From positions 1-64,000 of the forward strand of contig DATKLE010000101.1 in NCBI GenBank assembly GCA_035542575.1: a stretch of DNA of 64,000 bases, written 5' to 3'. Shown here piece by piece: positions 8,456 to 17,892 of this stretch. The notes beneath the pieces are model-generated. The model did not search any database. It was not told the DNA's origin and saw only the letters and a program-made list of their open reading frames with translations. Source of the DNA: JAIQET01 sp035542575. GTDB taxonomy: Bacteria; Acidobacteriota; Terriglobia; Terriglobales; Acidobacteriaceae. The translations under genes were made by a program, and so were the position numbers. Positions within the stretch are counted from its first letter, which is position 1, and every line of letters starts with the position of its first letter.

Positions 8456-11443
8456 TTAACCGCAACTCCCGTTGGCTTCGGCCAGCATTTTCCCGTAGAT
8501 TTGCCGCACCCCGGCGCAGGCTTGGGTCAGCGCAGATTCCAGCCCCTGGGGGAAGTCCCGCCGCAGGATGCTCGAGGTCAGGTGTTCTGTGACCAGGCGC
8601 GCGTGTTCCGTCCCCGGCAGCCACTTGCGCGCTCGCCCTTCCACCAAGCGCACCACGTGTTCCACCGTGCGCAGCAGTTCGGCAGCATGGTCCAGGGCTG
8701 CGGCATCAGACTTGTTCAACAGACCGGCAGCGCTGCAGCGCCAGAGCCGGTCCCGCAGGCTGCCTTGCTTGTTGGGCACCGCATGCCGGACCAGGAGATA
8801 GCTCGCCAGGAAGTCAATGTCGTAGACCGCGCCCGGGGAACTCTTGAAGCTCTTCTCGCCGGCCTCGGCGGTTTCCAGCTTGGCGCGCATCTCGCGCACC
8901 GCGGACAGAAAGCCAGGATCGGCAGCAAAGCGCTGGAACAGAATGCTTGTGGCCTGGAGCGCGCGCGCGGCCAGCTTTCGCGCGCCTGCCACAAAGCGCA
9001 ACTTGGTGTACATCAGCGCCTCCCAGGGCTGCGCCTCGCCGGCAAAATACCCCTCCAGCTGCGCCGGACTCACCAGCAGTTCGCCCTCGCCGCCACGCGG
9101 CCGCAAACGCGCGTCCACGGGAAAGACCGTGCCATCGCGCGTGTAAGCGGCGAGCGCCTGCACGAATTGCTCCGCCATTTTGCTCAAGGGACGGCGGTCG
9201 AGATCCTCCTCGCACACGAACAGCACGTCGGCATCGGAGAGCACGTCGAACTCGCCGCTGCCCAACCGGCCCAAAGCCATCACCGCCAGACCGCTTGCGT
9301 CTCCGGCGATGCCGAGCGCGGCTATGATCGCATCTTCCGCCGCCGCTGTGGTCACCGCCAGCGACTCGTACACATCGCGCGACTCGGTAATGTCCCGCGC
9401 GCCAGAGGCAAAGATGCGATGGCGATAGTGCTGCCGCAACAACGCCAGCTTCTCCCCGTAGAGAAGCGGAGCGCTCGCGAGGTAGGCAAAGACCGAATCC
9501 CCCAGCGCTGCGCCTCGCGCCGGCGTGTCGGCAAACAGGTAGCCGCTGCCGGCCCGGGCCCGCGCTTCGCCCAACTCGGCCAGGGTCGCGATCTCCTCCG
9601 GATGCCGGATCAGAATGTCGGTGAGATAGTCGCTGGCCTCGAACAGCGCCAGCGCCCGGCGAACGGCTTGCGGATACCGCACCAGCGCCGCGTAGCGTTC
9701 AGAACTGGTAAGGGCCGCGCTGAAAAAGCGAAACAGGTTCTTGCGGGCCTGCGGACTAAGGTCAGGAGTGTCGGCGATCTCAAACAGGAACGGCGCATCC
9801 GCCGCCAGCCGTTCGAGGATCTGCTGGTTGGATTGCTCGGCGGTTCCCGCTTCCAGACTTTCGCGCAGCTGGAACTCCGCATCCGGACCTTCATGATGCC
9901 GGCGCGTCTGCTGGTGATGGATGATACGGTGATAGATCTCCGCGACCGAAGCCATGCGCCAGCGAACCACCGTTGCCAGATCGCCGCGAGGCTGGTTCGT
10001 TGCATGGCCCTCCATGGCGCGCTGCAGCACCTGAAGCTCGTCGGCGTCCGCCGGCAAGCGATGCGTTTGCTGCCCTTGGCGCAACTGCAGGCGGTGCTCC
10101 AGATGGCGAAGAAATTCGTAGGCGCTGGTCAATTCGTGAAATTCGTGGCCGCTAATGTGCCGCTTGTCATGCAGCTTATGCAGGGAGAACAGGGTGCCGC
10201 CGGAGCGCAACCACGGCTCGGCGCCCCCGTACACGCGTTGCAGACATTGCACCAGGAACTCAATGTCGCGGATGCCCCCGCGATCCAGTTTCACGTCGAT
10301 GCTCCGGTCGGGATGCTCCAGGACCATTCGAAAGTAGCGCCGGGTCTGCATCCGCTCGCGCGCCTCGAGCGCGGTCTCAATGGCCGCGAAGTTGACCTGC
10401 TCGGTATACACGTGCGGCTGCACTGCGCGGATGAACTCCCGCGCCAGCCCAGGGTCTCCTGCCGAGTGCCGCACCTTAATCAGCGCCTGCCGCTCCCAGT
10501 CGTGAGCGCTGGTAGCGTAGTAGCGCAGGGCATGCTCCAGGCTGATGGCCAGCTCACCCTCGCTCCCTTGCGGGCGCAGGCGCATATCAATGCGGAACAC
10601 CGCCCCTTCGCGGGTCATGCGCGAAAGAATCTCTGTGACCTGTTGCGCCAGGCGGATGAAGTACTCGCGGTTGGAAAGCGGCGCATCCGGCGCCTCCTGC
10701 CCGCTGCCGAAGATGTACATCAGGTCCACGTCGGAGCTGTAGTTCAGCTCGTTGCCGCCCAGCTTGCCCAGGGACAAGACCGCGAACGGCGTGCCCACGA
10801 GACGGCCTTCCAGGTCGAGATGCTGGGGCGTGCCGAAGCGCCGCTGGAGCTGCCGGTCGGCTTCGCGGACTGCTTCTTCAATCAGCACGTCGGCCAGGGC
10901 GGAGATCTCCGCCGTGGTCTCGGCCAGCGGGGCAATCTTCAGCACGTCGCGCAGCATGATGCGGACGTATTCTCGCCGCTTGAAACGCGCCAGCAACAGC
11001 GAAACATCCGTCTCGAAGGAGCGCGAGCGGAAGCGTGCCAGGCTCTCTTGGAACTCTTCGCGCGAGAAACTGCGGTCCAGATTCTTCTCCCGCAGGAAGG
11101 ACTGCAGCAGGTCGAGATTCTGGATCAGGGTTTCCCCGAGAAAACGGCTGTGACCGAAAACCACAATGGCGTAATGCGCCAGGAAGTTGTGACGGTCGAG
11201 CAGGCGAACGATCTCCGTGGAGGATTCGCTCACCAGGCGATCCAACAAAATCAGGGCAGAATCGGGATCGGGAGTCTCCGCCAGGAGAGCGGGTAGCGCC
11301 CCCGCCAGCGCTGGCGAGACCCGCTCCATGGCGCGGGCCAAGGCCCGTTTGGCGCCTTCCCGGTCTCGGAACGGGATGTTGGCCACCGCCGCAGCAACGT
11401 CCAGCGGCTGCCGGGAATTGGTTGGCGGTCTGGTTTGAGACAA
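8456..11443 (-). CDS. glnE: bifunctional glutamine synthetase adenylyltransferase/deadenylase GlnE
   Basis: Adds or removes AMP on a tyrosine of glutamine synthetase to tune nitrogen assimilation. The 995-residue product has two nucleotidyltransferase domains in tandem: the first with LGKLGGNELNYSSDVDLMYIF, the second with LGRLGSGEFDVLSDADVLF, each with the paired aspartates (DVD, DAD). MRLRPQGSEGEL and ARLRPRGGEGELL follow each. The start is a TTG with a weak ribosome binding site, so the first residues are uncertain. Its target glnA lies in the same window with the tyrosine conserved. Confidence 0.96.
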   Translation of the reverse strand: MSQTRPPTNSRQPLDVAAAVANIPFRDREGAKRALARAMERVSPALAGALPALLAETPDPDSALILLDRLVSESSTEIVRLLDRHNFLAHYAIVVFGHSRFLGETLIQNLDLLQSFLREKNLDRSFSREEFQESLARFRSRSFETDVSLLLARFKRREYVRIMLRDVLKIAPLAETTAEISALADVLIEEAVREADRQLQRRFGTPQHLDLEGRLVGTPFAVLSLGKLGGNELNYSSDVDLMYIFGSGQEAPDAPLSNREYFIRLAQQVTEILSRMTREGAVFRIDMRLRPQGSEGELAISLEHALRYYATSAHDWERQALIKVRHSAGDPGLAREFIRAVQPHVYTEQVNFAAIETALEARERMQTRRYFRMVLEHPDRSIDVKLDRGGIRDIEFLVQCLQRVYGGAEPWLRSGGTLFSLHKLHDKRHISGHEFHELTSAYEFLRHLEHRLQLRQGQQTHRLPADADELQVLQRAMEGHATNQPRGDLATVVRWRMASVAEIYHRIIHHQQTRRHHEGPDAEFQLRESLEAGTAEQSNQQILERLAADAPFLFEIADTPDLSPQARKNLFRFFSAALTSSERYAALVRYPQAVRRALALFEASDYLTDILIRHPEEIATLAELGEARARAGSGYLFADTPARGAALGDSVFAYLASAPLLYGEKLALLRQHYRHRIFASGARDITESRDVYESLAVTTAAAEDAIIAALGIAGDASGLAVMALGRLGSGEFDVLSDADVLFVCEEDLDRRPLSKMAEQFVQALAAYTRDGTVFPVDARLRPRGGEGELLVSPAQLEGYFAGEAQPWEALMYTKLRFVAGARKLAARALQATSILFQRFAADPGFLSAVREMRAKLETAEAGEKSFKSSPGAVYDIDFLASYLLVRHAVPNKQGSLRDRLWRCSAAGLLNKSDAAALDHAAELLRTVEHVVRLVEGRARKWLPGTEHARLVTEHLTSSILRRDFPQGLESALTQACAGVRQIYGKMLAEANGSCG

Positions 11444-11528
11444 GGCGCTGGGCTCGAATTTTCAGCATAGCATGGCCCCGCGGTAACCATGTGCCGCTCC
11501 GGCTCCGCTAGAGCCGGGAGCCCTATCA

Positions 11529-13589
11529 TCACCACACCCGGCACTGGTTTTCGCGCACCATGGGCTGACCCGCCTTGCAGGCAAAGGCCTGCTGGAACTG
11601 GGGCATGTTCGAGACTACGCCATTGGTGCGGTATTTCTCCGGAGAGTGCGGGTTGGTCGCGGCCCGCATGCGCGCTACTTCCGGCGTCTCATGGCTGCAC
11701 CAGCCCTGCCCGTAGCCGATAAAGAAGCGCTGCTCCGGGGTGAAGCCGTCAATCGGTTCTAGCTTCTTTCCCTTCTCTGCTTCCTGCCACGCCATATAGG
11801 AAAGAATCAGGCCGCCCAGATCGGCCACATCCTCGCCGAGCGTGAGCTTCCCGTTGATCTTGATGTCATCCACCACGGTGTACTGGGAGTACTGGTCGGA
11901 GATGCAAGTGGCGCGCTTTTCGAACTCCTTGGCGTCGCCCGGCGTCCACCAGTCCCGCAGGTTGCCGTGGCCGTCAAACTGGCGGCCCTCGTCGTCGAAA
12001 CCGTGGGTGAGTTCGTGGCCAATGATGCCGCCGGCGTCGCCATAATTCACCGCGTCATCCATCTTCTTGTCAAAGAAGGGCGGCTGCAGAATACCCGCGG
12101 GGAAATTGATGTCGTTCATCTGCGGATCGTAGTAGGCGTTGACGGTCGCGGGGGTAATGAGCCACTCACCATGATCGATGGGTTTGCCGATCTTTCCCAG
12201 TTGCCGCTGAAACTGGAAGGTCACCGAGCGCTCCACGTTGCCCAGGGCATCTCCCCGTATGATGCGTACCGAGCTGTAGTCGCGCCATTTGTCGGGATAG
12301 CCAATCTTGTTGCGAATCAGGTGAAGCTTTTCCAGGGCCTGTTGCTTGGTGGCGTCTGACATCCAGGGCAATTGCTTGATGTCGCGCTCCATGGCCGCCT
12401 CGATGTCTTCGACCATCTTCAGAGTGCGCTGCTTTCCCTCGGGGCCGAATGTTTTTTCGACGTAGGCCTGACCAAGGGCTTCGCCGAGATCGCGATCTAC
12501 ATAGCGAACGCACCGCTTCCAGCGTGGCTGCAGCTCCTTTTGTCCGGCCAGCGTCCGGGCGGAGAACTCGAAATCGACATTCACAAAGGCAGCCGGAAGA
12601 TAGCGCGCATTGGAGTGCGCCAGATGCCAGCGCAGGTAGGTTTTCCAGTTCTCCAGCGGCTCCGTTTTGAGTTCCGCTTCCAGCGCCTTGAAGAAGCCGG
12701 GGACCACGACATTCAGCGATTCGGCATTGGGCAGCCCAACACCCGCGAGATAAACGTTCCAGTCGAACGATGGGGTCAGCGCCTGCAGCTCCGCCCGCGA
12801 CATCTTGTGATAGAGCTTGGCGGGATCCCTGCGCTCCACACGGGTGAGCGATGCCTTGGCCAGAGCGGTTTCCAACCTCATCACCGTTTGGGCGTTCGTA
12901 TCCGCGGCCTCGGGTTGATCGCCAAGCAGTTCAAACATCTTCCTCACATGCGCCAGATAGGCCTTGCGAATCTCGGCCGACTTGGCATCTTCCTTCAAGT
13001 AGTAATCGCGGTCTGGGAGGCCCAGCCCACCCTGATCGGCCTCGGGAATGAACTGCGAGGAATCCTTAAAATCCTGGTCCGCGGTGAAGGAAAAGAGTGT
13101 CGAGGTCGGCAACACCGTGAACACATCCCGCGCGTGATAACTGGCCAGGTAGCCCGCCAGATCGCGCACCGACTTCAGTTTGGCAATCCCCTCCAGGTCG
13201 CTTTGGATCGGCCGAGTGCCCGCGGCCTCGATGGCTGACTCATCCATGCAGGAGGCGTAGTAATCACCGATCTTCTGCTGCACCGCGGTACGCCCCGGGT
13301 TGGGGCGAGCGGCATCATCGAGAATCTGCCGCAGAACCAACTGGTTCTGCTCTTGCAGCTTTGAGTCAACACCCCAACTTGCCTGGTCGGGTGGAATCGG
13401 GTTCCTCTTCAGCCAATTCCCGCAGGCAAACTGGTAGAAATCGACGCAAGGATCGACGCCCCGGTCCAGCGAGTTCACATCGAGTCCGGGAGAATACTCC
13501 GTGGCCGCTTGCCCGGAGTCCTGGCCAACCGCGAAGGTCACACAAAGCAACATTAGACCCAACAGAGTCGAGAACGTCTTAGTTCGCAT
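11529..13589 (-). CDS. secreted M13-family (neprilysin/PepO-like) zinc metallopeptidase
   Basis: Extracytoplasmic oligopeptidase of about 686 residues. I chose the ATG after CCGAGG because it begins a signal peptide (RTKTFSTLLGLMLLCVTFAVG). The N-terminal M13 domain carries the DRGVDPCVDFYQFACGNWLK motif, the catalytic part has the zinc site HELTH (H525 and H529, E526) and GEDVADLGGL with the third ligand. The sequence ends CRVW, the usual C-terminal motif of the family. Confidence 0.96.
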   Translation of the reverse strand: MRTKTFSTLLGLMLLCVTFAVGQDSGQAATEYSPGLDVNSLDRGVDPCVDFYQFACGNWLKRNPIPPDQASWGVDSKLQEQNQLVLRQILDDAARPNPGRTAVQQKIGDYYASCMDESAIEAAGTRPIQSDLEGIAKLKSVRDLAGYLASYHARDVFTVLPTSTLFSFTADQDFKDSSQFIPEADQGGLGLPDRDYYLKEDAKSAEIRKAYLAHVRKMFELLGDQPEAADTNAQTVMRLETALAKASLTRVERRDPAKLYHKMSRAELQALTPSFDWNVYLAGVGLPNAESLNVVVPGFFKALEAELKTEPLENWKTYLRWHLAHSNARYLPAAFVNVDFEFSARTLAGQKELQPRWKRCVRYVDRDLGEALGQAYVEKTFGPEGKQRTLKMVEDIEAAMERDIKQLPWMSDATKQQALEKLHLIRNKIGYPDKWRDYSSVRIIRGDALGNVERSVTFQFQRQLGKIGKPIDHGEWLITPATVNAYYDPQMNDINFPAGILQPPFFDKKMDDAVNYGDAGGIIGHELTHGFDDEGRQFDGHGNLRDWWTPGDAKEFEKRATCISDQYSQYTVVDDIKINGKLTLGEDVADLGGLILSYMAWQEAEKGKKLEPIDGFTPEQRFFIGYGQGWCSHETPEVARMRAATNPHSPEKYRTNGVVSNMPQFQQAFACKAGQPMVRENQCRVW

Positions 13590-13720
13590 GGAAACCTCGG
13601 ATGAATGCTGGAATTCAACGCCGTTCAACATGGCAGGAGTAGGAGCACGCCCGCCGGTGTCTTAGACGTAGCAGAAGGCACATGGTTTGGCCAAGCTTGT
13701 GGGGCGCACACTCCGCCGAA

Positions 13721-14290
13721 CTAATACCTCCTCTGGCCAAAGTACTTCCGCACCCCGATGCTGTTGTATCGGCCCCAGGGCCCGTTCGGACCGAGGTCCG
13801 CCGGACCCAGATTGCGGTCCCGCGCGCCAAAACGCTGGAACAAGAAATGTTGCGTCACCCGCATTTCAAAGCCCTTGCCGATGTAAGCGCCGAAACCCCA
13901 CGACCGCTCCCAGCCCATTGCGTCGAAGGACCAGGTGTACAGATTCTGGGGTACGTTCTTCCCAAACAGGAAACGTGGCTCGCCAAAGAAGAACAGGCGG
14001 CGCAACTGGGTGCGCCCGAAGGGGCGCACTTCGACATAGCCGGAGATCATATAGCGCGCGAAAGCATTGCAGGGAGCGTCCTTCCCGCCGAAGTTTCCTG
14101 CATCCGCGCGGCACAGGTTAGGATCGATTTCGTTGTGCGGGGGCGCGATCTCGAACTGCCCGTACCCCCAGAATGTGTCCGAGGGAAAAAACAACCGGTC
14201 TTTGGGTCCTACTGCGGGAGCTGGGGTTGTCTGCCCCAGCGCTATTGTCGCCAAGGCCAGGTATATCCACATCCAGAGCAGTCGTTTCAT
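13721..14290 (-). CDS. secreted, probable outer-membrane beta-barrel protein of unknown function
   Basis: 189 residues when started at the ATG behind GGGAGAG; this start opens a signal peptide (KRLLWMWIYLALATIALG). The mature part is rich in aromatic and glycine residues with alternating pattern (FFFGEPRFLFGKNVPQNLYT, WGFGAYIGKGFEMRVTQ), and ends in Tyr (RKYFGQRRY), as outer-membrane barrels do. I do not recognise a named family. A longer in-frame start upstream would precede the signal peptide and is rejected. It lies 131 bp upstream of the M13 peptidase start on the same strand. Confidence 0.7.
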   Translation of the reverse strand: MKRLLWMWIYLALATIALGQTTPAPAVGPKDRLFFPSDTFWGYGQFEIAPPHNEIDPNLCRADAGNFGGKDAPCNAFARYMISGYVEVRPFGRTQLRRLFFFGEPRFLFGKNVPQNLYTWSFDAMGWERSWGFGAYIGKGFEMRVTQHFLFQRFGARDRNLGPADLGPNGPWGRYNSIGVRKYFGQRRY

Positions 14291-14533
14291 GATCTCTCCC
14301 AGAATCATTGATCGAGCACATGGAGCCATAATCACGCTGAAATCCGGGTAATGGCGACGTTGCAGCCTGCTTTGCGGCGCCACGCGTGACGGCGCATTGT
14401 ACTCCGGCGTGACCGTTTTGGCGCGGCAACTAACCGGCGACGCCACGGCCCTGCGACCTTAAGATCAGCAATGGCACGCCGAGGCATGTTTCTCTTCGCG
14501 TAGAATGGAGCCGACCCTGGCTGGAGATGACTG

Positions 14534-15667
14534 ATGCGGGCCTCGATCAAACTCGGCCGCGTATTCGGCGTAGAGCTGGGCCTTCACTATAGCTGGTTCG
14601 TAATCGCGCTGCTGATCGTTTTTTCCCTGGCCAATCACTTTCACGAGGTGAACCGCGGCTGGGGAGACGACGTGATCTGGGCGGCGGCCGTCCTCACCGG
14701 CATCCTGTTCTTCGCAGGATTGTTTGCCCACGAACTGTCGCATGCCCTGGTGGCCAAAGCCCGCGGCCTGCCCATTCACTGCATTACGCTTTTTCTACTC
14801 GGCGGCATGGCGCAGATCGAGAAAGAAGCCACCGACGCCAAGACCGAGTTCTGGATGGGCATTGCCGGGCCCATCGCCAGCGCGGTCATTGGCATCGTTC
14901 TGCTGACACTGGCCCTCGCCTCCGGCTGGACATGGCGTGCCGAGCCTGGAACCCCGGGCGTGGCCATCCTGGTCTGGCTGGGCTACATCAACCTGTTGCT
15001 CGGCGCCTTCAACATGATTCCGGGCTTTCCGCTGGACGGCGGACGGGTCCTGCGGGCGATCATCTGGTGGATCACCCAGAACGCGGATCGCGCCACCCGG
15101 GCCGCAACCACCGTCGGCCAGATTGTGGCCGTGTTGTTCATCATGTATGGACTGCTGCACTTCTTCGGACGCGACGTGTTCGGAGGACTCTGGATGGCCT
15201 TCATCGGCTGGTTCCTGTTGCAGGCATCCACTGCCAGCCGCACTCACCTGCAAGCCGAATCCCTGTTGCGCGGCCTGCGCGTGCGCGACCTCATGTCCAC
15301 CGATTGCCCGCACGTCGCCGGTAACACCCTGTTGCAGCACTTTGTGGATGAGGAATTGCTGCGCACTGGACGGCGCTGCTTCCTGGTGATGGAAGACAGC
15401 AGGGTGATCGGGCTCATTACCCCCACCGAAGTCGGGAAGGTAGAGCGGGACCGCTGGCCCGTGCTGCAGGTACGCAACGCCATGCGGCCGCTGGACCAGG
15501 TCCACTCCGTGGCTCCGGATACCAGCGCCATGGAAGCCATCGAGAAGATGGCCAGCGAAGATGTGAACCAGTTGCCGGTGATGTCCAACGGGCAGTTGGA
15601 GGGAATTGTCACCCGCGGACACATCCTGCAGGTGCTGCAGTCGCGGGCGGCGCTGGCGAGACGATGA
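14534..15667 (+). CDS. site-2 protease-like M50 membrane metalloprotease with CBS pair
   Basis: Intramembrane zinc protease, 377 residues. About six hydrophobic segments fill the first 230 residues; the zinc motif HELSH (in FAHELSHALVAKARG) and the third-ligand motif NMIPGFPLDGGRVLRA are both present. The C-terminal 130 residues form two CBS domains (VRDLMSTDCPHV, VRNAMRPLDQVHSV), which usually bind adenosine nucleotides and gate activity. Good ribosome binding site (GGAG). Substrate unknown; family members cleave membrane-bound regulators. Confidence 0.93.
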   Translation: MRASIKLGRVFGVELGLHYSWFVIALLIVFSLANHFHEVNRGWGDDVIWAAAVLTGILFFAGLFAHELSHALVAKARGLPIHCITLFLLGGMAQIEKEATDAKTEFWMGIAGPIASAVIGIVLLTLALASGWTWRAEPGTPGVAILVWLGYINLLLGAFNMIPGFPLDGGRVLRAIIWWITQNADRATRAATTVGQIVAVLFIMYGLLHFFGRDVFGGLWMAFIGWFLLQASTASRTHLQAESLLRGLRVRDLMSTDCPHVAGNTLLQHFVDEELLRTGRRCFLVMEDSRVIGLITPTEVGKVERDRWPVLQVRNAMRPLDQVHSVAPDTSAMEAIEKMASEDVNQLPVMSNGQLEGIVTRGHILQVLQSRAALARR

Positions 15668-15681
15668 GTCGGTCAAGGGCA

Positions 15682-15709
15682 CAAAAAGGCCCGACATTCC
15701 GCCGGGCCT
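15682..15709 (-). terminator. intrinsic terminator of glnA
   Basis: On the minus strand AGGCCCG (15703-15709), a 9-nt loop, CGGGCCT (15687-15693), then TTTTTG. It lies about 70 bp past the glnA stop and between convergent genes, so it may also slow the M50 transcript. Confidence 0.8.
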
Positions 15710-15751
15710 CAGGTCTGCGACACATCCAGTCTGCTACATCCAGCGCTAGTG

Positions 15752-15768
15752 GCCGGCGGGACGCCGGC
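15752..15768. repeat. perfect GC hairpin between convergent genes
   Basis: GCCGGCG, loop GGA, CGCCGGC. It is one of several short palindromes of the same style in this window (31799-31867, 37152-37173, 29618-29670). It ends 7 bp from the glnA stop. Confidence 0.5.
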
Positions 15769-15775
15769 GCTACGG

Positions 15776-17200
15776 CTAGATGTCGTAGTACAACGCGAAC
15801 TCAAACGGATGCGGCCGCAGCCGCACCGCGTCCACTTCCTTCTCGCGCTTGTAGTCGATATAGGTTTTCAGCAGCTCTTCGGTGAACACGTCGCCCTTCA
15901 GCAGGAAGGCGTGATCCTTTTCCAGGCAGTCGAGGGCATCTTCGAGCGAACCCGGCATGGAGGGAACCTTCGCGAGCTCCTCCGGACCCAGATCGTAGAT
16001 GTCCTTGTCGAGCGGCTGGCCGGGATCCATCTTGTTCTCCACCCCGTCGAGTCCGGCCATCATCATGGCTGCGAACGCCATGTAGGGGTTGCAGCTCGGA
16101 TCGGGCGGACGGAACTCCACCCGCTTCGCCTTGGGCGACGCCGAATACATCGGGATACGGCAGGCCGCTGAGCGGTTGCGCCGCGAGTACGCCAGGTTCA
16201 CCGGAGCCTCAAAGCCCGGCACCAGGCGCTTGTAGGAGTTGGTGGTGGGCGCGATGATCGCCGACAGGGCCGGCCCGTGCTTGATCAGCCCGCCGATGTA
16301 CCACAACGCCAGCTGCGACAGGCCTGCGTAGCCGTCGCCCGCGAACAGCGGCTTGCCGCCCTTCCACAGCGACTGGTGGGTGTGCATGCCGCTGCCGTTG
16401 TCCTGGAAGATCGGCTTGGGCATGAAAGTGACGGTCTTGCCGTACTGGTTGGCTACGTTCTTGACCACGTACTTGTAAAGCATCATGTGGTCGGCGGAGC
16501 GCACCAGCGAGTCGAATTTGAGGTCAATCTCGGTCTGCCCGCCGGTCGCCACTTCGTGATGGTGGCACTCCACCTCCAGCCCGCAGTTCTGCATGGTCAT
16601 CACCATCTCGCTGCGCAGGTCCTGGTAGTGGTCGGTGGGAGGTACCGGGAAATATCCTTCTTTGTAGCGCGGACGGTACCCCAGGTTGTTTTCCGTGCGG
16701 CCCGAGTTCCAGCGGCCTTCTTCGGCGTCAATGAAGTAGAAGCCATGCTGCTCGCGCTGGTCGAAGCGTACATTGTCGAAGATGAAGAACTCGGCCTCGG
16801 CTCCGAAGTAGGCGGTGTCGGCCACGCCCGTGGAAGCCAGGTACATCTCCGCCTTGCGGGCGATATAGCGCGGATCGCGGTCGTAGCGCTGCTTGGTCAC
16901 GGGATCAATGACGTCGCAGGTCATCACCAGCGTGGGCGCTTCGGTGAAGGGATCGAGCATGTAGGTGTTGGGATCGGGAATGAGCAGCATGTCGCTCTCG
17001 TGAATCGCCGCCCAGCCGCGGATGGACGAGCCGTCCATGCCGAATCCCTCTTCGAATGAAGCCTCGCTCAACTGGTCAATCGGATAAGAAACGTGGTGCC
17101 ACAATCCAGGCAGGTCCGTGAAACGCAGGTCGAGCAGCTTGACTCCGTTTTTCTTCACGAACTCCATAATGGTCTTCGGATCGGTCTTCGATTCAGCCAT
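15776..17200 (-). CDS. glnA: type I glutamine synthetase
   Basis: ATP-dependent synthesis of glutamine from glutamate and ammonia; 474 residues. The ATG chosen follows AAAGGAGC and gives the usual start AESKTDPKTIMEFVKKNGV; 27 upstream in-frame codons are non-conserved. Motifs: DLPGLWHH, GFGMDGSSIRGW, AEAEFFIFD, CHHHEVATGGQTEID, GSGMHTHQSLWK, and the adenylylation loop IYDLGPEE with Tyr402. The tyrosine shows the enzyme can be controlled by the GlnE encoded at 8456-11443. A terminator follows the gene. No clear NtrC or sigma-54 site was found upstream. Confidence 0.97.
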   Translation of the reverse strand: MAESKTDPKTIMEFVKKNGVKLLDLRFTDLPGLWHHVSYPIDQLSEASFEEGFGMDGSSIRGWAAIHESDMLLIPDPNTYMLDPFTEAPTLVMTCDVIDPVTKQRYDRDPRYIARKAEMYLASTGVADTAYFGAEAEFFIFDNVRFDQREQHGFYFIDAEEGRWNSGRTENNLGYRPRYKEGYFPVPPTDHYQDLRSEMVMTMQNCGLEVECHHHEVATGGQTEIDLKFDSLVRSADHMMLYKYVVKNVANQYGKTVTFMPKPIFQDNGSGMHTHQSLWKGGKPLFAGDGYAGLSQLALWYIGGLIKHGPALSAIIAPTTNSYKRLVPGFEAPVNLAYSRRNRSAACRIPMYSASPKAKRVEFRPPDPSCNPYMAFAAMMMAGLDGVENKMDPGQPLDKDIYDLGPEELAKVPSMPGSLEDALDCLEKDHAFLLKGDVFTEELLKTYIDYKREKEVDAVRLRPHPFEFALYYDI

Positions 17201-17554
17201 GCATCGCTCCTTTGTGCCGCCGGGTCTCCGGGCGTCGAAGTGGCGCTTCGGTGCGCTTTTTTCCTCTCGCCGAATGCGCAATCAATCTTGTCATCAGGAT
17301 TTAGGGGGGATGTTGTGCGCCTGCCGCAATCGCTTGCGCTCAAGTCGGAGTCCAGTCTAGAAGCCAGCAGGCTGGGCACGGAAATTGATTGTTTTTATGG
17401 CGGCGATAAGCAGGAGTTATCCACGGAAAGAATTGCCGTTTCAATGGGTTGCATTGTGGAAAAGGGGACCGACAAAGACCCGCTAAGCAGAAAGGCCAAA
17501 CTGCGCCCAAGTCAGCACACAGCGCCGGAAGCGAACCAGGGTTTCAGTAGCTGG
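17201..17554. other. 354-bp gap upstream of glnA
   Basis: I find no convincing gene. It should contain the glnA promoter, but no good -35/-10 pair could be fixed. It holds one copy of an 18-bp repeat at 17381-17398. Open frames on both strands here lack ribosome binding sites. Confidence 0.5.
17381..17398. repeat. 18-bp direct repeat, copy 1
   Basis: GAAATTGATTGTTTTTAT. A copy with one mismatch lies 404 bp away at 17785-17802. This one is about 180 bp upstream of the glnA start. Confidence 0.5.
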
Positions 17555-17737
17555 TCAGGACTCCGCCACCGTTTTCGTGGAGGCCTCTCCCGGCGGCCGA
17601 GCCGACCAATCCCGTTCTGCCTCTCCCCACGGCCCTTCCACCTGGGGCAGACGCGCGGTTGCGGGCGTACGCACCGGTGGCAAACATAAACAGGGGTCGT
17701 CCAAACTGTAGTCCACACCGCAATAAACGCAATGCAT
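17555..17737 (-). CDS. small Cys-rich protein, possible zinc-binding N-terminus
   Basis: 60 residues. The ATG follows a strong AGGAGGG, the main reason to call the gene. The N-terminus MHCVYCGVDYSLDDPCLC has a CxxC pair and a second CxC pair about 10 residues later, as in small zinc ribbons; the rest is rich in Pro, Ala and Glu and looks disordered. It lies in the gap between glnA and glgB, same strand as glnA. No family recognised. Confidence 0.5.
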   Translation of the reverse strand: MHCVYCGVDYSLDDPCLCLPPVRTPATARLPQVEGPWGEAERDWSARPPGEASTKTVAES

Positions 17738-17784
17738 GGGACCCTCCTATTGTCCGCAGCATAGGATCGTTTGCCCCAGGGGGA

Positions 17785-17802
17785 GAAATTCATTGTTTTT
17801 AT
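17785..17802. repeat. 18-bp direct repeat, copy 2
   Basis: GAAATTCATTGTTTTTAT, 17 of 18 identical to 17381-17398. It lies 48 bp upstream of the small Cys-rich gene on the minus strand and 91 bp upstream of glgB on the plus strand, so it may be a shared regulatory element. Confidence 0.5.
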
Positions 17803-17892
17803 ACGCGCAATCAAAATTTGTGATATCAGAAGCGAGGAAAAGGCGGGGCTGCCAGGCTGCCAGCGCCTTCCGGTACACTAGTTTCGGCCTCC

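Noticed and set aside
8501..11296. 931-codon open frame on the plus strand
   Set aside because: It is antisense to glnE, whose two catalytic domains are unmistakable. Long antisense frames are expected in GC-rich genes.
17374..17389. Sigma-54-like site GGGCACGGAAATTGAT
   Set aside because: It points away from glnA and lacks the GC of the -12 element; no gene lies just downstream on the plus strand.
17093..17689. 198-codon plus-strand frame across the glnA upstream region
   Set aside because: Starts antisense inside glnA and continues through the intergenic gap without a ribosome binding site or recognisable domain.
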